From an uncultured Christensenellaceae bacterium (lineage in GTDB: Bacteria; Bacillota; Clostridia; Christensenellales; UMGS416), in the NCBI GenBank assembly GCA_944376795.1, contig CALWDW010000016.1, forward strand, positions 1-59,160: DNA of 59,160 nt, written 5' to 3'. Positions 35,278 to 44,121 of the stretch are shown here, piece by piece; the first letter of the stretch is position 1, and each line of letters opens with the position of its first letter. A program made the position numbers and the translations under genes. The notes under the pieces are model-generated. The model saw only the letters and a program-made list of their open reading frames with translations, had not been told where the DNA came from and made no database searches.

Positions 35278-36150
35278 TTATTCCAGGATAACCGCGCCAA
35301 TCGTATCAAAATCCAACGGGAGCGCCTGCCAATCGCCGGCAATGCCTTCCAAGCGCCGGCTCCACACCACCGCCCCCGGAACCGGCCCGGTCCACCAGGT
35401 CATCATCGTGGGGCCCGCGCCGCTGATGGTTACGGCGGCAGCGCCCGCCTGGCGGGCACAATCTTCCACCTCTCTCCAGCCGGGAATTAGGGCCGTACGG
35501 TAGGGCTGATGCATGGCATCCCCAGTGGCCACAGCCAGCTGGGAGAGGTCGCCCGTTGCCAAGCACCCGGCCAGCAGCGCCGCGCGGCTGAGGTTATATA
35601 CGGCATCCTTACGGGAGACCTGGGGAGGCAGTACGCCGCGGGACTTGGCGGTGGACAGCTCTCCGGCAGGAATCATCGCCACGCAGCGCAGCCCCTTGGG
35701 AGGATCCATGCGGAGGGCGTGCACATGTCCTGCCTCCATCACGCCCACGGTAATCCCTCCCAGCAGGGCGGGCAGCACATTGTCCGGATGCCCCTCCAGT
35801 GCCGCCGCCAGATCCAGCAGCGCCGCCCGGTCCAGAGGATATCCCGCCATAGCGTTGGCCGCCAGCAGCCCGCCTGCGATACAGGCCGCTGAGCTTCCCA
35901 GTCCCCGGGTCATGGGAATCTCATCCTCTTGGGTCAACGTTATGGTTTTGGGAACGACCCCGGCCAGCTCCCACAGCGCACACATGGACCGGTAGACCAA
36001 ATGCTCCTCCATCCGGCTCCCCGGCAGGGCAGGGATGCGGAGAACATCGCTCTCTTCCACCGTTAAGGTGTTATACAAGGCCAGCGCCATGCCCATGGAG
36101 TCAAAGCCAGGCCCCAGATTGGCACTGGTGGCAGGCACCCTAATCCGCAT
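35278..36150 (-). CDS. thrB: Homoserine kinase
   Basis: 290 aa GHMP kinase: VPATSANLGPGFDSMGMAL at the start, ATP motif PMTRGLGSSAACIAGGLLAAN, and the C-terminal ISGAGPTMMTWW. It makes O-phosphohomoserine for threonine synthase. The start overlaps the thrC stop by 11 nt. In this organism methionine may not need activated homoserine, because the homocysteine operon next door works from aspartate semialdehyde. Confidence 0.95.
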   Translation of the reverse strand: MRIRVPATSANLGPGFDSMGMALALYNTLTVEESDVLRIPALPGSRMEEHLVYRSMCALWELAGVVPKTITLTQEDEIPMTRGLGSSAACIAGGLLAANAMAGYPLDRAALLDLAAALEGHPDNVLPALLGGITVGVMEAGHVHALRMDPPKGLRCVAMIPAGELSTAKSRGVLPPQVSRKDAVYNLSRAALLAGCLATGDLSQLAVATGDAMHQPYRTALIPGWREVEDCARQAGAAAVTISGAGPTMMTWWTGPVPGAVVWSRRLEGIAGDWQALPLDFDTIGAVILE

Positions 36151-37645
36151 GGCCGCCTCCGATCCACCGCAGCAGTTCCCCGCCTACCTCGCCAGGCTCA
36201 CAGGCGCAGGTATGCAGTTCCGGCAGCGTATCCAGCGCGGTAATGGCATCGGGAAGGGATTCCTGGGCCATACCGGCCAGGATCCGCGACGCCTCTCGGT
36301 CGTCTTCACAGCGCCGGCCGGGATCCACGGCCTTGAGTACATCCAGGCTGAACTTGTACGGACTCGCGGTAGAGATGACTACGGCAGGCCGCCCTCCGTC
36401 CCGTGCCTCCTGCCGGTACTGCTCCAGCACCGAAAGGGCCACCGCCGTATGGGGATCCACCAGGCGTCCCTTCTCCCGGAAGGTGCGGGCGATGCACGCC
36501 AGCGTCGCCGCATCGTCGGCGCAGCCAGCCCACATTCCCTGGGTCATGGCGTCCAGACAGCCGCCCACGTCATAGACCCGTTCCTCCCGCAGGGCCTGCA
36601 TCCAGCCGGCCACCCGCTTCGGATCCCGTCCCGCCTTCTCGTACAGATAGCGCTCCAAGTTGCTGGAGATCAGAATATCCATGCTGGGGGATGCGGTCTG
36701 GTAGAAGGGCCGCCGGGTGCTGTAGCTGCCCGTGCGGAAGAAATCGGTCAGCACATTGTTTCGGTTGGAGGCACACAGGAAGGTATGGACGGGCAGCCCC
36801 ATAGCCTTGGCATAGGTTCCCGCCAGGATGTTGCCAAAGTTCCCGGTAGGCACCACGAAATCCACGGGCTCCCCAAAGGCCAGGATACCCTGCCGGCAAA
36901 GCTGGCCATAGGCATAGAAATAGTACACGATCTGCGGGATCAAACGACCGATATTGATGGAATTAGCCGAGGAAAGCCTCCAGCCACGCTCCCGGAGCGC
37001 CATATGCATAGCCGGATCCCCCATGATGGCCTTCACCGCGCTCTGGGCGTCGTCAAAATTTCCCCGGATGGCCCGCACCCACACATTGCCGCCCTGCTGG
37101 GTGACCATCTGCCGCCGCTGGGCCGGGCTGACCCCGTCCTGGGGATAGATAACCCCCACCCGGGTTCCCTCCACATCACAGAAGCCCTCCAGAGCCGCCT
37201 TTCCCGTATCTCCCGAGGTTGCGGCCACCACCAGCACCCCCTCATCCACCCGTTGGGTACGGATGGCGTTGACCATCAGTCGGGGCAGCAGCTGCAGGGC
37301 AATGTCCTTAAAGGCGAGGGTCGGGCCGTGATAGAGCTCCACCAGGAAGGTTTTGCCGTCCAGAGCAGAAACCGGCGCCGGCATACCCGCCTCGAAACGG
37401 CCGGGAGCGTAGGCTTGGACAGCCATCCGCGCGATATCCTCCCGCCGCATGTCGGTAAGCCAGGGTGTCAAAATCTCCTCTGCCAACACATGGTAAGGCA
37501 GTTCGGGAATACGCTGCAGTGCTTCCGGGGAAAACGCAGGAAAATCCTCCGGCACAAAGAGGCCTCCGTCTCCCGCCAGCCCCTGCAGGATGGCCTGGCT
37601 GGCCTGAACTGAATTCTCACCGCCTCGGGTGCTATGGTACAGCAT
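36140..37645 (-). CDS. thrC: Threonine synthase
   Basis: 501 aa, PLP enzyme. N-terminal MLYHSTRGG, the PLP-lysine motif YHGPTLAFKDIALQLLPRL, VVAATSGDTGKAALEGF (phosphate-binding loop) and TGNFGNILAGTYAKAMGLP. It resembles the longer class of bacterial/yeast threonine synthases. It converts phosphohomoserine to threonine. It lies 3 bp after hom and overlaps thrB. Confidence 0.95.
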   Translation of the reverse strand: MLYHSTRGGENSVQASQAILQGLAGDGGLFVPEDFPAFSPEALQRIPELPYHVLAEEILTPWLTDMRREDIARMAVQAYAPGRFEAGMPAPVSALDGKTFLVELYHGPTLAFKDIALQLLPRLMVNAIRTQRVDEGVLVVAATSGDTGKAALEGFCDVEGTRVGVIYPQDGVSPAQRRQMVTQQGGNVWVRAIRGNFDDAQSAVKAIMGDPAMHMALRERGWRLSSANSINIGRLIPQIVYYFYAYGQLCRQGILAFGEPVDFVVPTGNFGNILAGTYAKAMGLPVHTFLCASNRNNVLTDFFRTGSYSTRRPFYQTASPSMDILISSNLERYLYEKAGRDPKRVAGWMQALREERVYDVGGCLDAMTQGMWAGCADDAATLACIARTFREKGRLVDPHTAVALSVLEQYRQEARDGGRPAVVISTASPYKFSLDVLKAVDPGRRCEDDREASRILAGMAQESLPDAITALDTLPELHTCACEPGEVGGELLRWIGGGHAD

Positions 37646-37648
37646 CGG

Positions 37649-38929
37649 CTACCCCTCCTTCTCTACGCGAATGACATTGACCACCCGGTCCACCGCCTCC
37701 AGCTCCTGGATCTCCGCCATGGCGGCCTGGATGGAAAGCTCCCGTGCCGGATGGGTCACCAGCACCAAAGGTACGGGAGTGTTACGGGAAATCTGATTGA
37801 CCGTTGCCAGGCTGACCCCGTACTTGCCCATCACCCCGGCAATGGAGGCCAAGGCGCCCGGGGTATCGTTGACCAGCAGGTGCACATAGCAGGCAGTCAG
37901 CCAGTTTTTCTCCAACGGAAGCGCATCCTGCTCCCGGCCCAGCAGGAAGGCGGGATGCTCATGCTTACCGGCGTTCTTGGCCGCCATGACGATGTCCGAG
38001 ACAATGGCGCTGGCGGTGGGCAGATCTCCCGCGCCCCGGCCATACAGCATCGCGTGGCCGATGGCATCGCCATGGAGAAACACGGCGTTATAGGCCCGGC
38101 GCACCGAGGCAATGGGATGACCGTCCGGAATGAAGGTAGGATGCACCCGCACCTGCAGCCGGCCCTCCTCCACCCGGCCGATGGCCAGCAGCTTCAGGGT
38201 CAGTCCCAGGCTCTTGCCAAAGGCGATGTCCTCCGGCGTGATCGTGGTAATGCCCTCGCAGTGAATATCTTCGATGCGGATCCGCTGGCCAAAGGCCAAG
38301 GATGCCAGGATGGATAGTTTATACACCGCATCCTGCCCGCCTACGTCCATGGACGGGTCGGGTTCGGCATAGCCCTTGGCCTGGGCATCGGCCAGGGCCG
38401 CCTCATAGGACCATCCCCGCTCCGACATATTGGTCAGAATCGCATTGGTGGTTCCGTTGACGATACCCATGACCTCCAGGATCTTGTTGGCCTGGAGCGA
38501 ACGGTTAAAGGTGCCGATGACCGGGATGCCCCCCGCCACACTGGCCTCATAATAGAGCCCTGCACCGCTTTTGCGGGCGGCTTCGTCCAGTTCCTCCCAG
38601 CAGCAGGCCACCACAGCCTTGTTGGCGGTCACCACGGTCATGCCGCGGTTCAGCGCCTGGACCAGGTAGGTCCGGGCAGGCTCCACCCCGCCCATGAACT
38701 CCGCCACGATGTCGATGGTGGGGTCCTCCAAGATGTCCTCCACCCGGTCGGTGAGAAGGCTCCTCTCCACCTGGACGCTGCGGGGCTTATTCACGTCCCG
38801 CACCAGCACCCGCTTGATCTGCACCACCACATTTTCCCGCTCCAGCAGCGCTTCCTGCTGCCTCTGCAGCACCCGGAAGACACCCGAGCCGATATTCCCC
38901 AGGCCCAGAAGGGCCACATTGATCTGCAT
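37649..38929 (-). CDS. hom: Homoserine dehydrogenase
   Basis: 426 aa. NAD(P) motif LLGLGNIGSGVFRVLQ, catalytic domain with GIVNGTTNAILTNM and GYAEPDPSMDVGGQDAVYKL (catalytic Lys/Asp area), and a C-terminal ACT domain (CYVHLLVNDTPGALASIAGVMGKYGVSLATV) for feedback control, presumably by threonine. It reduces aspartate semialdehyde to homoserine. First gene of hom-thrC-thrB. Confidence 0.95.
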   Translation of the reverse strand: MQINVALLGLGNIGSGVFRVLQRQQEALLERENVVVQIKRVLVRDVNKPRSVQVERSLLTDRVEDILEDPTIDIVAEFMGGVEPARTYLVQALNRGMTVVTANKAVVACCWEELDEAARKSGAGLYYEASVAGGIPVIGTFNRSLQANKILEVMGIVNGTTNAILTNMSERGWSYEAALADAQAKGYAEPDPSMDVGGQDAVYKLSILASLAFGQRIRIEDIHCEGITTITPEDIAFGKSLGLTLKLLAIGRVEEGRLQVRVHPTFIPDGHPIASVRRAYNAVFLHGDAIGHAMLYGRGAGDLPTASAIVSDIVMAAKNAGKHEHPAFLLGREQDALPLEKNWLTACYVHLLVNDTPGALASIAGVMGKYGVSLATVNQISRNTPVPLVLVTHPARELSIQAAMAEIQELEAVDRVVNVIRVEKEG

Positions 38930-38997
38930 CGCACCGCATCCTTATCTGTTATTTCCCCCAGCGCCCCGCCTTTCCGGGCAGGACATCGTCACGAGAC

Positions 38998-39026
38998 ATT
39001 ATACACAATCCCCATGGATTTGTCAT
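38998..39026 (-). promoter_or_regulatory. Promoter of hom-thrC-thrB
   Basis: ATGACA (39021..39026), 17 bp, TATAAT (38998..39003) on the minus strand. The leader is about 60 nt with one GC hairpin; no T-box or threonine leader peptide is seen. The rest of 38930..39295 holds the divergent promoter and leader of the ECF gene and no coding region I can support. Confidence 0.6.
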
Positions 39027-39137
39027 CCAAGAATCGCAATCCACGGAGAAAGCGCCGTCCTGCCATCGAACGCCAGGCGCATCCTGGCAAAAACAGCTTC
39101 ACTCTCCCCCGTACTGTCGAAAAAAACGTAGTTTTCT

Positions 39138-39166
39138 CTTGTACTCCTTCCCCGATGCTGGTATAC
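39138..39166 (+). promoter_or_regulatory. SigA-type promoter of the ECF-coaX-cupin operon
   Basis: TTGTAC (39138..39143), 17 bp, TATACT (39161..39166). The leader to the ATG is about 120 nt; it begins with a CACAA/TTGTG hairpin (39173..39197) and has more GC-rich arms. It matches no riboswitch class that I recognise. Confidence 0.7.
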
Positions 39167-39295
39167 TATTATGCACAAAAGAGGATCGCCCTCTTGTGCC
39201 TGCCAGGCCGACCCATGGCGGCCATGGCATAGGGTGGAGGCGGCCTCTCCAATATCGTCCGGCATCCCTTCCGGGAGCTTGAACGGAGGTACAAA

Positions 39296-39922
39296 ATGAA
39301 TATCAACCCCAAAGTCCGCAAGCTGGTCATTCTGAGTCTCTTGACCGCCATCGTCATCCTGCTGGGCATGCCCGGCTCTCCCCTTGGCTTTGTTCCCTTG
39401 GGCGTTATCACCCCCACCACCATTCACATTCCGGTACTTATCGGAGCCATGGCCACTGGGCCGGTGGGCGGCGCCATTCTCGGACTGGTTTTCGGCATCA
39501 TGAGCCTGATCACCGCCATTGTGCGGCCCACGCTCTTTTCGCCGGCCTTTTTGAATCCGCTGATCTCCATCCTGCCCCGGGTGCTCTTCGGATTGATCGC
39601 CGGCTGGATGTATCGCGGTCTCATGCGGGCTACAAAGGGTTCATTTTGGAGTGTGCCCATCGTAAGCGGCGCGGCCACGGCCATCCATACCGTGATGGTC
39701 ATGGGCGGCATCCTGTTGATTGGCAATTGGTTCCCGGGCATGCAGGAGCTGACCCTGCAGCTCCCCGGACTGCTTTCCGGCATCATCCTTCTCAATACCC
39801 TGCCGGAGATTGCACTGGCCATTCTGGTCTGCAGCGCCGTCATGCGGGCGCTGCGCCCCCTGCTCATCCGCAGCCAGCTGATGGCTCCCCCCATTCCCAA
39901 AGCAAAGGAGAAGACCCCATGA
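39296..39922 (+). CDS. ECF transporter S component, probably for pantothenate
   Basis: 208 aa, about six membrane helices: KLVILSLLTAIVILLGMPG, TIHIPVLIGAMATGPVGGAILGLVFGIMSL, and TPAFLNP-like SPAFLNPLISILPRVLFGLIAGW. The HIPVLIGA, GAILGLVFG and LPRVLFG phrases fit the PF12822 family. S components bind a vitamin and work with a shared EcfAA'T module not present here. The stop overlaps the coaX start by 4 nt, so pantothenate or a close CoA precursor is the best guess for the ligand. Confidence 0.8.
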   Translation: MNINPKVRKLVILSLLTAIVILLGMPGSPLGFVPLGVITPTTIHIPVLIGAMATGPVGGAILGLVFGIMSLITAIVRPTLFSPAFLNPLISILPRVLFGLIAGWMYRGLMRATKGSFWSVPIVSGAATAIHTVMVMGGILLIGNWFPGMQELTLQLPGLLSGIILLNTLPEIALAILVCSAVMRALRPLLIRSQLMAPPIPKAKEKTP

Positions 39923-40719
39923 TTCTGACCATGGACGCAGGCAATACCAATATCAAGCTGGGTATCTATAACGAGAACGGTACGCTGCTCCAGTACGGAC
40001 GGCTTTCCACCGACATCAACAAGACCAGCGACGAATACGGGCTGACGCTGATGAACGTCTTTCACTATGCCCATCTGGATCCTGCCGGCGTCCACGGCAT
40101 CATTTTCTCCTCGGTGGTGCCCAGCATCAACTTCACACTGGAGAGCATGTGCCACACCTTCTTCCACCAGGATCCCATCCTGGCAGGCCCCGGGATCAAG
40201 ACAGGGATGCCCATCCGCTATGACAATCCTAAGGAGGTCGGGTCGGACCGCATCTGCACGGCGGTAGCAGCGTATGAAAAGTACGGCGGCCCCTGTATCG
40301 TCATCGACTTCGGCACTGCCACCACCTTCGGCGCCATTTCAGGCAGCGGAGAATTCCTGGGCGGCGCCATCATGCCCGGTGTAAAGGTCTCCCTCCAGGG
40401 ATTGATTGCCGGCACGTCCCGGCTTCCCAATATCGAGCTAAAAAAACCGGCCAGAGTTATTGGCCGGAACACCGTGGAGAATATGCAGTCGGGTATTATC
40501 CACGGCTACACAGGCTCAGTAGAGCGGTTGATCCGCAAAATCGGCCAGGAAATGAACGAACCCGAACGGGTCAAGGTGGTCGCCACCGGCGGTATGGCGC
40601 GGATCCTTGCCGTGGACAGCAAGGTCATCGACGTCATTGACAGCTACCTGACCATGGAGGGGCTCTATATTATCTATCAGAGAAACCAGCCGGAGAAAGC
40701 TTCGGCCAAGGAGGTATGA
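39919..40719 (+). CDS. coaX: Type III pantothenate kinase
   Basis: 266 aa, ASKHA fold. DAGNTNIKLGIYN (phosphate-1 motif, residues 6-18), the SDRICTAVAAYEKY region, VIDFGTATTFGAI (phosphate-2 motif) and GGAIMPGVKVSLQGLIAGTSRLP. It starts CoA synthesis by phosphorylating pantothenate, is not inhibited by CoA, and typically needs a monovalent cation. Translation starts at the ATGA overlap with the S component; the cupin gene follows after 4 bp. Confidence 0.95.
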   Translation: MILTMDAGNTNIKLGIYNENGTLLQYGRLSTDINKTSDEYGLTLMNVFHYAHLDPAGVHGIIFSSVVPSINFTLESMCHTFFHQDPILAGPGIKTGMPIRYDNPKEVGSDRICTAVAAYEKYGGPCIVIDFGTATTFGAISGSGEFLGGAIMPGVKVSLQGLIAGTSRLPNIELKKPARVIGRNTVENMQSGIIHGYTGSVERLIRKIGQEMNEPERVKVVATGGMARILAVDSKVIDVIDSYLTMEGLYIIYQRNQPEKASAKEV

Positions 40720-40723
40720 ATCC

Positions 40724-41071
40724 ATGCTGATCCGCAATGACGAGCATATTACCGACATCCGTCCCCAAATGCGCGGCGGCAAAGGCGAAGTTCGCTTCGT
40801 CAATCTCGCCGCCCGAGAGCAGCTCCCCCCCAAGTGCCGCTTTATGGCCCGGGGCATCCTGGAGCCGGGCTGCTCCATTGGCTACCATGTCCATGAGGGC
40901 GAGGCCGAAACCTACTACATCCTGCGGGGCGTCGCCCAGGTCAATGACAACGGCACCATGAAGACCGCTTACCCCGGTGATACCGTGGTCACCCTCAGTG
41001 GGACCGGCCACGCCCTGGAGAACGCCGGCAGCGAAACTTTGGAATTCATCGCCACGGTGATCCTGGACTAG
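40724..41071 (+). CDS. Small cupin-domain protein
   Basis: 115 aa, single beta-barrel. The two cupin motifs are visible: GYHVHEGEAETYYILRGVAQV (motif 1, with H-x-H and the distal Glu) and PGDTVVTLSGTGHALENAG (motif 2 with its His). It can therefore bind one metal ion. The function is not known; co-transcription with coaX (4-bp gap, AAGGAGG site inside the coaX 3' end) is the only clue. Confidence 0.82.
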   Translation: MLIRNDEHITDIRPQMRGGKGEVRFVNLAAREQLPPKCRFMARGILEPGCSIGYHVHEGEAETYYILRGVAQVNDNGTMKTAYPGDTVVTLSGTGHALENAGSETLEFIATVILD

Positions 41072-41191
41072 TTTTCCGTCCAATACCAGTCCCCCTTGCA
41101 CCGCCAGATGCGCTCCCCGGAGCCAGTCGGGCGGTTTCTTGCAGTCGGCCGGTATTGGTTCATGATATCATAGATTAAAGGAGGAAATATC

Positions 41192-43138
41192 ATGGCACAG
41201 GAAATGGGACAAATTCAAATTCACAGTGAAAATATCTTCCCCATCATTAAACGTTGGCTCTATTCGGATCGGGATATCTTCATCCGGGAACTGGTGAGCA
41301 ATGGCATAGACGCCATCACCAAGCTGCGCCGCATCGCCTCCATGGGCGAGGTGGATCTTCCTGAGGATGAGGCTCTGGAAATCCATGTGGCGGTGGACGC
41401 CGAACACGGAACCCTCTCCTTCTCCGATAACGGCATTGGCATGACCGGTGAAGAGGTGCGCAAGTACCTAACCCAGGTGGCCTTTTCCAGTGCTGAGGAT
41501 TTCCTGAAGCACTACAAGGGCACCGACGAAGGCAGCCAGATCATCGGCCACTTTGGCCTGGGCTTTTACTCAGCCTTCATGGTAGCCAAATCGGTTACAG
41601 TGGAAACCCTGAGCTGGCAGAGCGGTGCGGAGGCCGTGCTCTGGAAGTGCGACGGCGACATTGACTACACAATGGAGCCCAGCCAACGCACCCAGCGCGG
41701 TACTACGGTAACCTTGGTCATGGATGACGACAGCGCCGACCTGCTCAGCGTAGCCAAGATCCGCGAAGAGCTGGTCAAGTACTGCTCCTTCCTCCCCTAT
41801 CCCATCTACCTGGAGGACCGCAATGCTCCCCAGGAGGAGGACAAAAAGGACAAGACACCCCTGCCTGAGGATCATGACGCGGATGCCTGCCAGGACGAGA
41901 CCTGCGCCTGCCATCAGGAGCACGTCCCTGCAGCTCCTGCTCCCATCAACGACACCCATCCCCTCTGGATGAAAAAGCCCAGCGACTGCACCGAGGAGGA
42001 GTACCGCGCCTTCTACCACCGGGTATTCACCGACTTCCAGGAGCCTCTCTTCTGGGTACATCTGAACGCCGACTACCCCATCCGGCTCCAGGGCATCCTC
42101 TATTTCCCCAGGATCAGCAACCAGATGCAGACCATCGAGGGAAAGATCAAGCTGTATAATAACCAGGTCTATGTCGCCGACAACGTCCAGGAAGTCATCC
42201 CGGAGTACCTGATGATGCTCAAGGGTGTCATCGACTGCCCAGACCTGCCGCTGAACGTCTCCCGCTCCGCGCTGCAGACCGATCGGGAAGTCCAGAAGAT
42301 CCCGGCCTATATCGCCCGGAAGGTGGCCGACCGGCTGATCTCCATGGACAAGACCGACCGGGAAAGCTACGAGAAATATTGGAACGATATCCGCCCCTTT
42401 ATCCTCTACGGCTGCCTGCGGGACGAGAAGTTCTATGAGCGGATGCAGGAGCATCTGATCTTTGGGCTGGCTGGCGGCGGCTTCACCAACCTTACCGACT
42501 ACCTGGCCAAGGCCGAAGAAACCCACAAGAACACCGTCTACTACACCAGCGATCCCCAGGCCCAGGCCGGATATTTGGAGACCTTTGCCCGGCACGATCT
42601 GCAGGTTCTGGTGATGGACAGCCCCTTGGACATCCCCTTTGTGCAGTTCTTGGAGAGCAAGCACGAGGGCGTAACCTTCGCTCGGGTGGACGCCGTGCTC
42701 CCACCCCAGGCCAAGAGCGACGCCGAGGTCAATGCCGAGGATGGGCTCCTGCTGGAGAAGGCTTTCCGCCGCGCCACCGGCCGGGAGCATCTGCGGGTCC
42801 GTATGGAGGCCCTGGCCGATGCGGACACCGCAGCGGTGATTCAGCTCAATGAGCAAATGCGCCGCTGGCAGGAGATGGGCATGTTCTCCACCCACGACCG
42901 GAAAATGGCTGCCGAAATGCTGGATCGGCAGCTGGAGCTGGTGCTCAACGCCGCCTCCCCTGTGGTGCAGAAGCTGGCAGCCGCCGAGAAGAAGGAGGAA
43001 GGCAGCGCGGACAGCCTTTGCTGCCAGGTCTTCGATCTGGCGCGCCTGGGCGCGGGGCTTATGAATCCCGATGACCTGATGGCCTTCGTCCACCGCAGCC
43101 AGGAGATGCTGGCCGGACAGGTGGAACGGATGGAATAA
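41192..43138 (+). CDS. htpG: Hsp90-family chaperone HtpG with a Cys-containing acidic insertion
   Basis: 648 aa. GHKL ATPase domain (ELVSNGIDAITKLRRIA, FSDNGIGMTGEEV, GHFGLGFYSAFMVA), a middle domain with the catalytic-loop Arg in LNVSRSALQTDREVQ, and a C-terminal dimerisation domain. Unusual: between the N and middle domains (about residues 208-255) there is a charged stretch, EEDKKDKTPLPEDHDADAC then QDETCACHQEH. Most bacterial HtpG proteins have a much shorter link; it recalls the charged linker of eukaryotic Hsp90 and adds three Cys and several His that could bind metal. Single-gene transcript; no CIRCE element is seen upstream. Confidence 0.95.
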   Translation: MAQEMGQIQIHSENIFPIIKRWLYSDRDIFIRELVSNGIDAITKLRRIASMGEVDLPEDEALEIHVAVDAEHGTLSFSDNGIGMTGEEVRKYLTQVAFSSAEDFLKHYKGTDEGSQIIGHFGLGFYSAFMVAKSVTVETLSWQSGAEAVLWKCDGDIDYTMEPSQRTQRGTTVTLVMDDDSADLLSVAKIREELVKYCSFLPYPIYLEDRNAPQEEDKKDKTPLPEDHDADACQDETCACHQEHVPAAPAPINDTHPLWMKKPSDCTEEEYRAFYHRVFTDFQEPLFWVHLNADYPIRLQGILYFPRISNQMQTIEGKIKLYNNQVYVADNVQEVIPEYLMMLKGVIDCPDLPLNVSRSALQTDREVQKIPAYIARKVADRLISMDKTDRESYEKYWNDIRPFILYGCLRDEKFYERMQEHLIFGLAGGGFTNLTDYLAKAEETHKNTVYYTSDPQAQAGYLETFARHDLQVLVMDSPLDIPFVQFLESKHEGVTFARVDAVLPPQAKSDAEVNAEDGLLLEKAFRRATGREHLRVRMEALADADTAAVIQLNEQMRRWQEMGMFSTHDRKMAAEMLDRQLELVLNAASPVVQKLAAAEKKEEGSADSLCCQVFDLARLGAGLMNPDDLMAFVHRSQEMLAGQVERME

Positions 43139-43178
43139 CAGGCGTCCCACTCTTCGGATTGTCCCCCCGAAAACACTG

Positions 43179-43219
43179 TGGACCGCCGTGGAACCAAGGG
43201 TTCTGCGGCGGTCCATTTG
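43179..43219 (+). terminator. Terminator of htpG
   Basis: TGGACCGCCG (43179..43188) pairs with CGGCGGTCCA (43206..43215); the inner bases GGAACC/GGTTCT extend the stem, and TTTG follows. Confidence 0.65.
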
Positions 43220-43286
43220 CACTCTTCAGATGTTCTTGGGACAGCCTCTTTCCGATGCGTAACAGCAGAGAACCGGAGCCGATCAT

Positions 43287-43315
43287 TTGACAGCCCCGGC
43301 GGCTCCTGCTATAAT
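43287..43315 (+). promoter_or_regulatory. Consensus SigA promoter of the ThuA-like gene
   Basis: TTGACA (43287..43292), 17 bp, TATAAT (43310..43315), both boxes perfect. Confidence 0.88.
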
Positions 43316-43348
43316 GCAGGCAAACATACAATCGAGAAGGAGGATCCC

Positions 43349-44002
43349 ATGAAGGTATTGGTGATTTGTGATGATCTCTGGCATCCCGGCGAAGTGGTAG
43401 CCCGCGGATTGGCCCCCTTGGCGGAGCGCGGCATTGAATGGGATGTGGTCATGGACGCCAAGGATATCTTAACCAAGGACATGCTTTCCGCCTACCCGGT
43501 GATCGTCGTGGCCAAGGGCGATGCCCTCACCGGGGCCAACAGCCAGGCTCCCTGGTTCGAAGATGGGGTCACCGCGGTGATGCCCGCCGACCTGCAGGCC
43601 TATGTGGAGAATGGCGGCGGCCTGATCGCCCTGCACGCCGGCAACTGCTTTCGGGCCGCCAAGCGACCGGATATGACCGCCATTACAGGCAATGACTTCC
43701 TTGGTCATCCCCGGCAGTGCCACATTGACGTGCGCTTCACTGGTTCCCATCCCATTTTGGAGGGAGTCCAGGAGTTCGGCTTCCGGGATGAGCACTACCA
43801 GATCAACGTAACCGTCCAAGATATCCAGCCGCTCTTTGACACCGTTTCCGAGAGCGCCGGCGTACAGCCCGGCGGATATGTTCGCACCCTGGGCAAGGGA
43901 CGCGTCTGCGTGCTGACTCCCGGCCACAACTGCGCCGTGCTCCTTCATCCCGAGTACCAGAAGCTGCTGTACAACGCCATACGCTGGTGCGCCGGCCGGT
44001 AA
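43349..44002 (+). CDS. ThuA-like (class I glutamine-amidotransferase-fold) protein
   Basis: 217 aa. ThuA fold signs: KVLVICDDLWHPGEVV at the start, AYPVIVVAKGDAL, AYVENGGGLIALHAGN (the elbow region), GHPRQCHIDVRFTGSHPILEGVQEFGFRDEHY and GKGRVCVLTPGHN. ThuA domains occur in sugar-utilisation loci and often lack the catalytic triad of true amidotransferases; here the elbow carries HAG rather than a Cys nucleophile. Its role is probably in carbohydrate metabolism. It is a single-gene transcript with a very strong promoter, facing the GH95 gene. Confidence 0.75.
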   Translation: MKVLVICDDLWHPGEVVARGLAPLAERGIEWDVVMDAKDILTKDMLSAYPVIVVAKGDALTGANSQAPWFEDGVTAVMPADLQAYVENGGGLIALHAGNCFRAAKRPDMTAITGNDFLGHPRQCHIDVRFTGSHPILEGVQEFGFRDEHYQINVTVQDIQPLFDTVSESAGVQPGGYVRTLGKGRVCVLTPGHNCAVLLHPEYQKLLYNAIRWCAGR

Positions 44003-44021
44003 CCACCCCCTATCCCGCCCA

Positions 44022-44063
44022 AAACAAACAGCGCGAAAGAACCTTTGCGGTTCCTCCGCGCTG
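44022..44063 (-). terminator. Terminator between the ThuA-like and GH95 genes
   Basis: CAGCGCG (44029..44035) with CGCGCTG (44057..44063) and the inner AGAACC/GGTTCC pairs. On the minus strand TTTGTTTTG follows, so it mainly ends the GH95 transcript; it may work both ways. Confidence 0.75.
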
Positions 44064-44121
44064 CTGCTATTTTCAGGTCCCGGCGGCGTTTCTTTCTGCC
44101 ATCCGAGACAGGTTATCCTCG

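Noticed and set aside
38930..39000. A threonine attenuator or T-box before hom
   Set aside because: No T-box core sequence, no run of Thr or Ile codons, and a leader of only about 60 nt.
41570..43222. A 550-codon minus-strand frame opposite htpG
   Set aside because: Antisense of a highly conserved chaperone; hydrophobic LLG-rich composition without domain signs.
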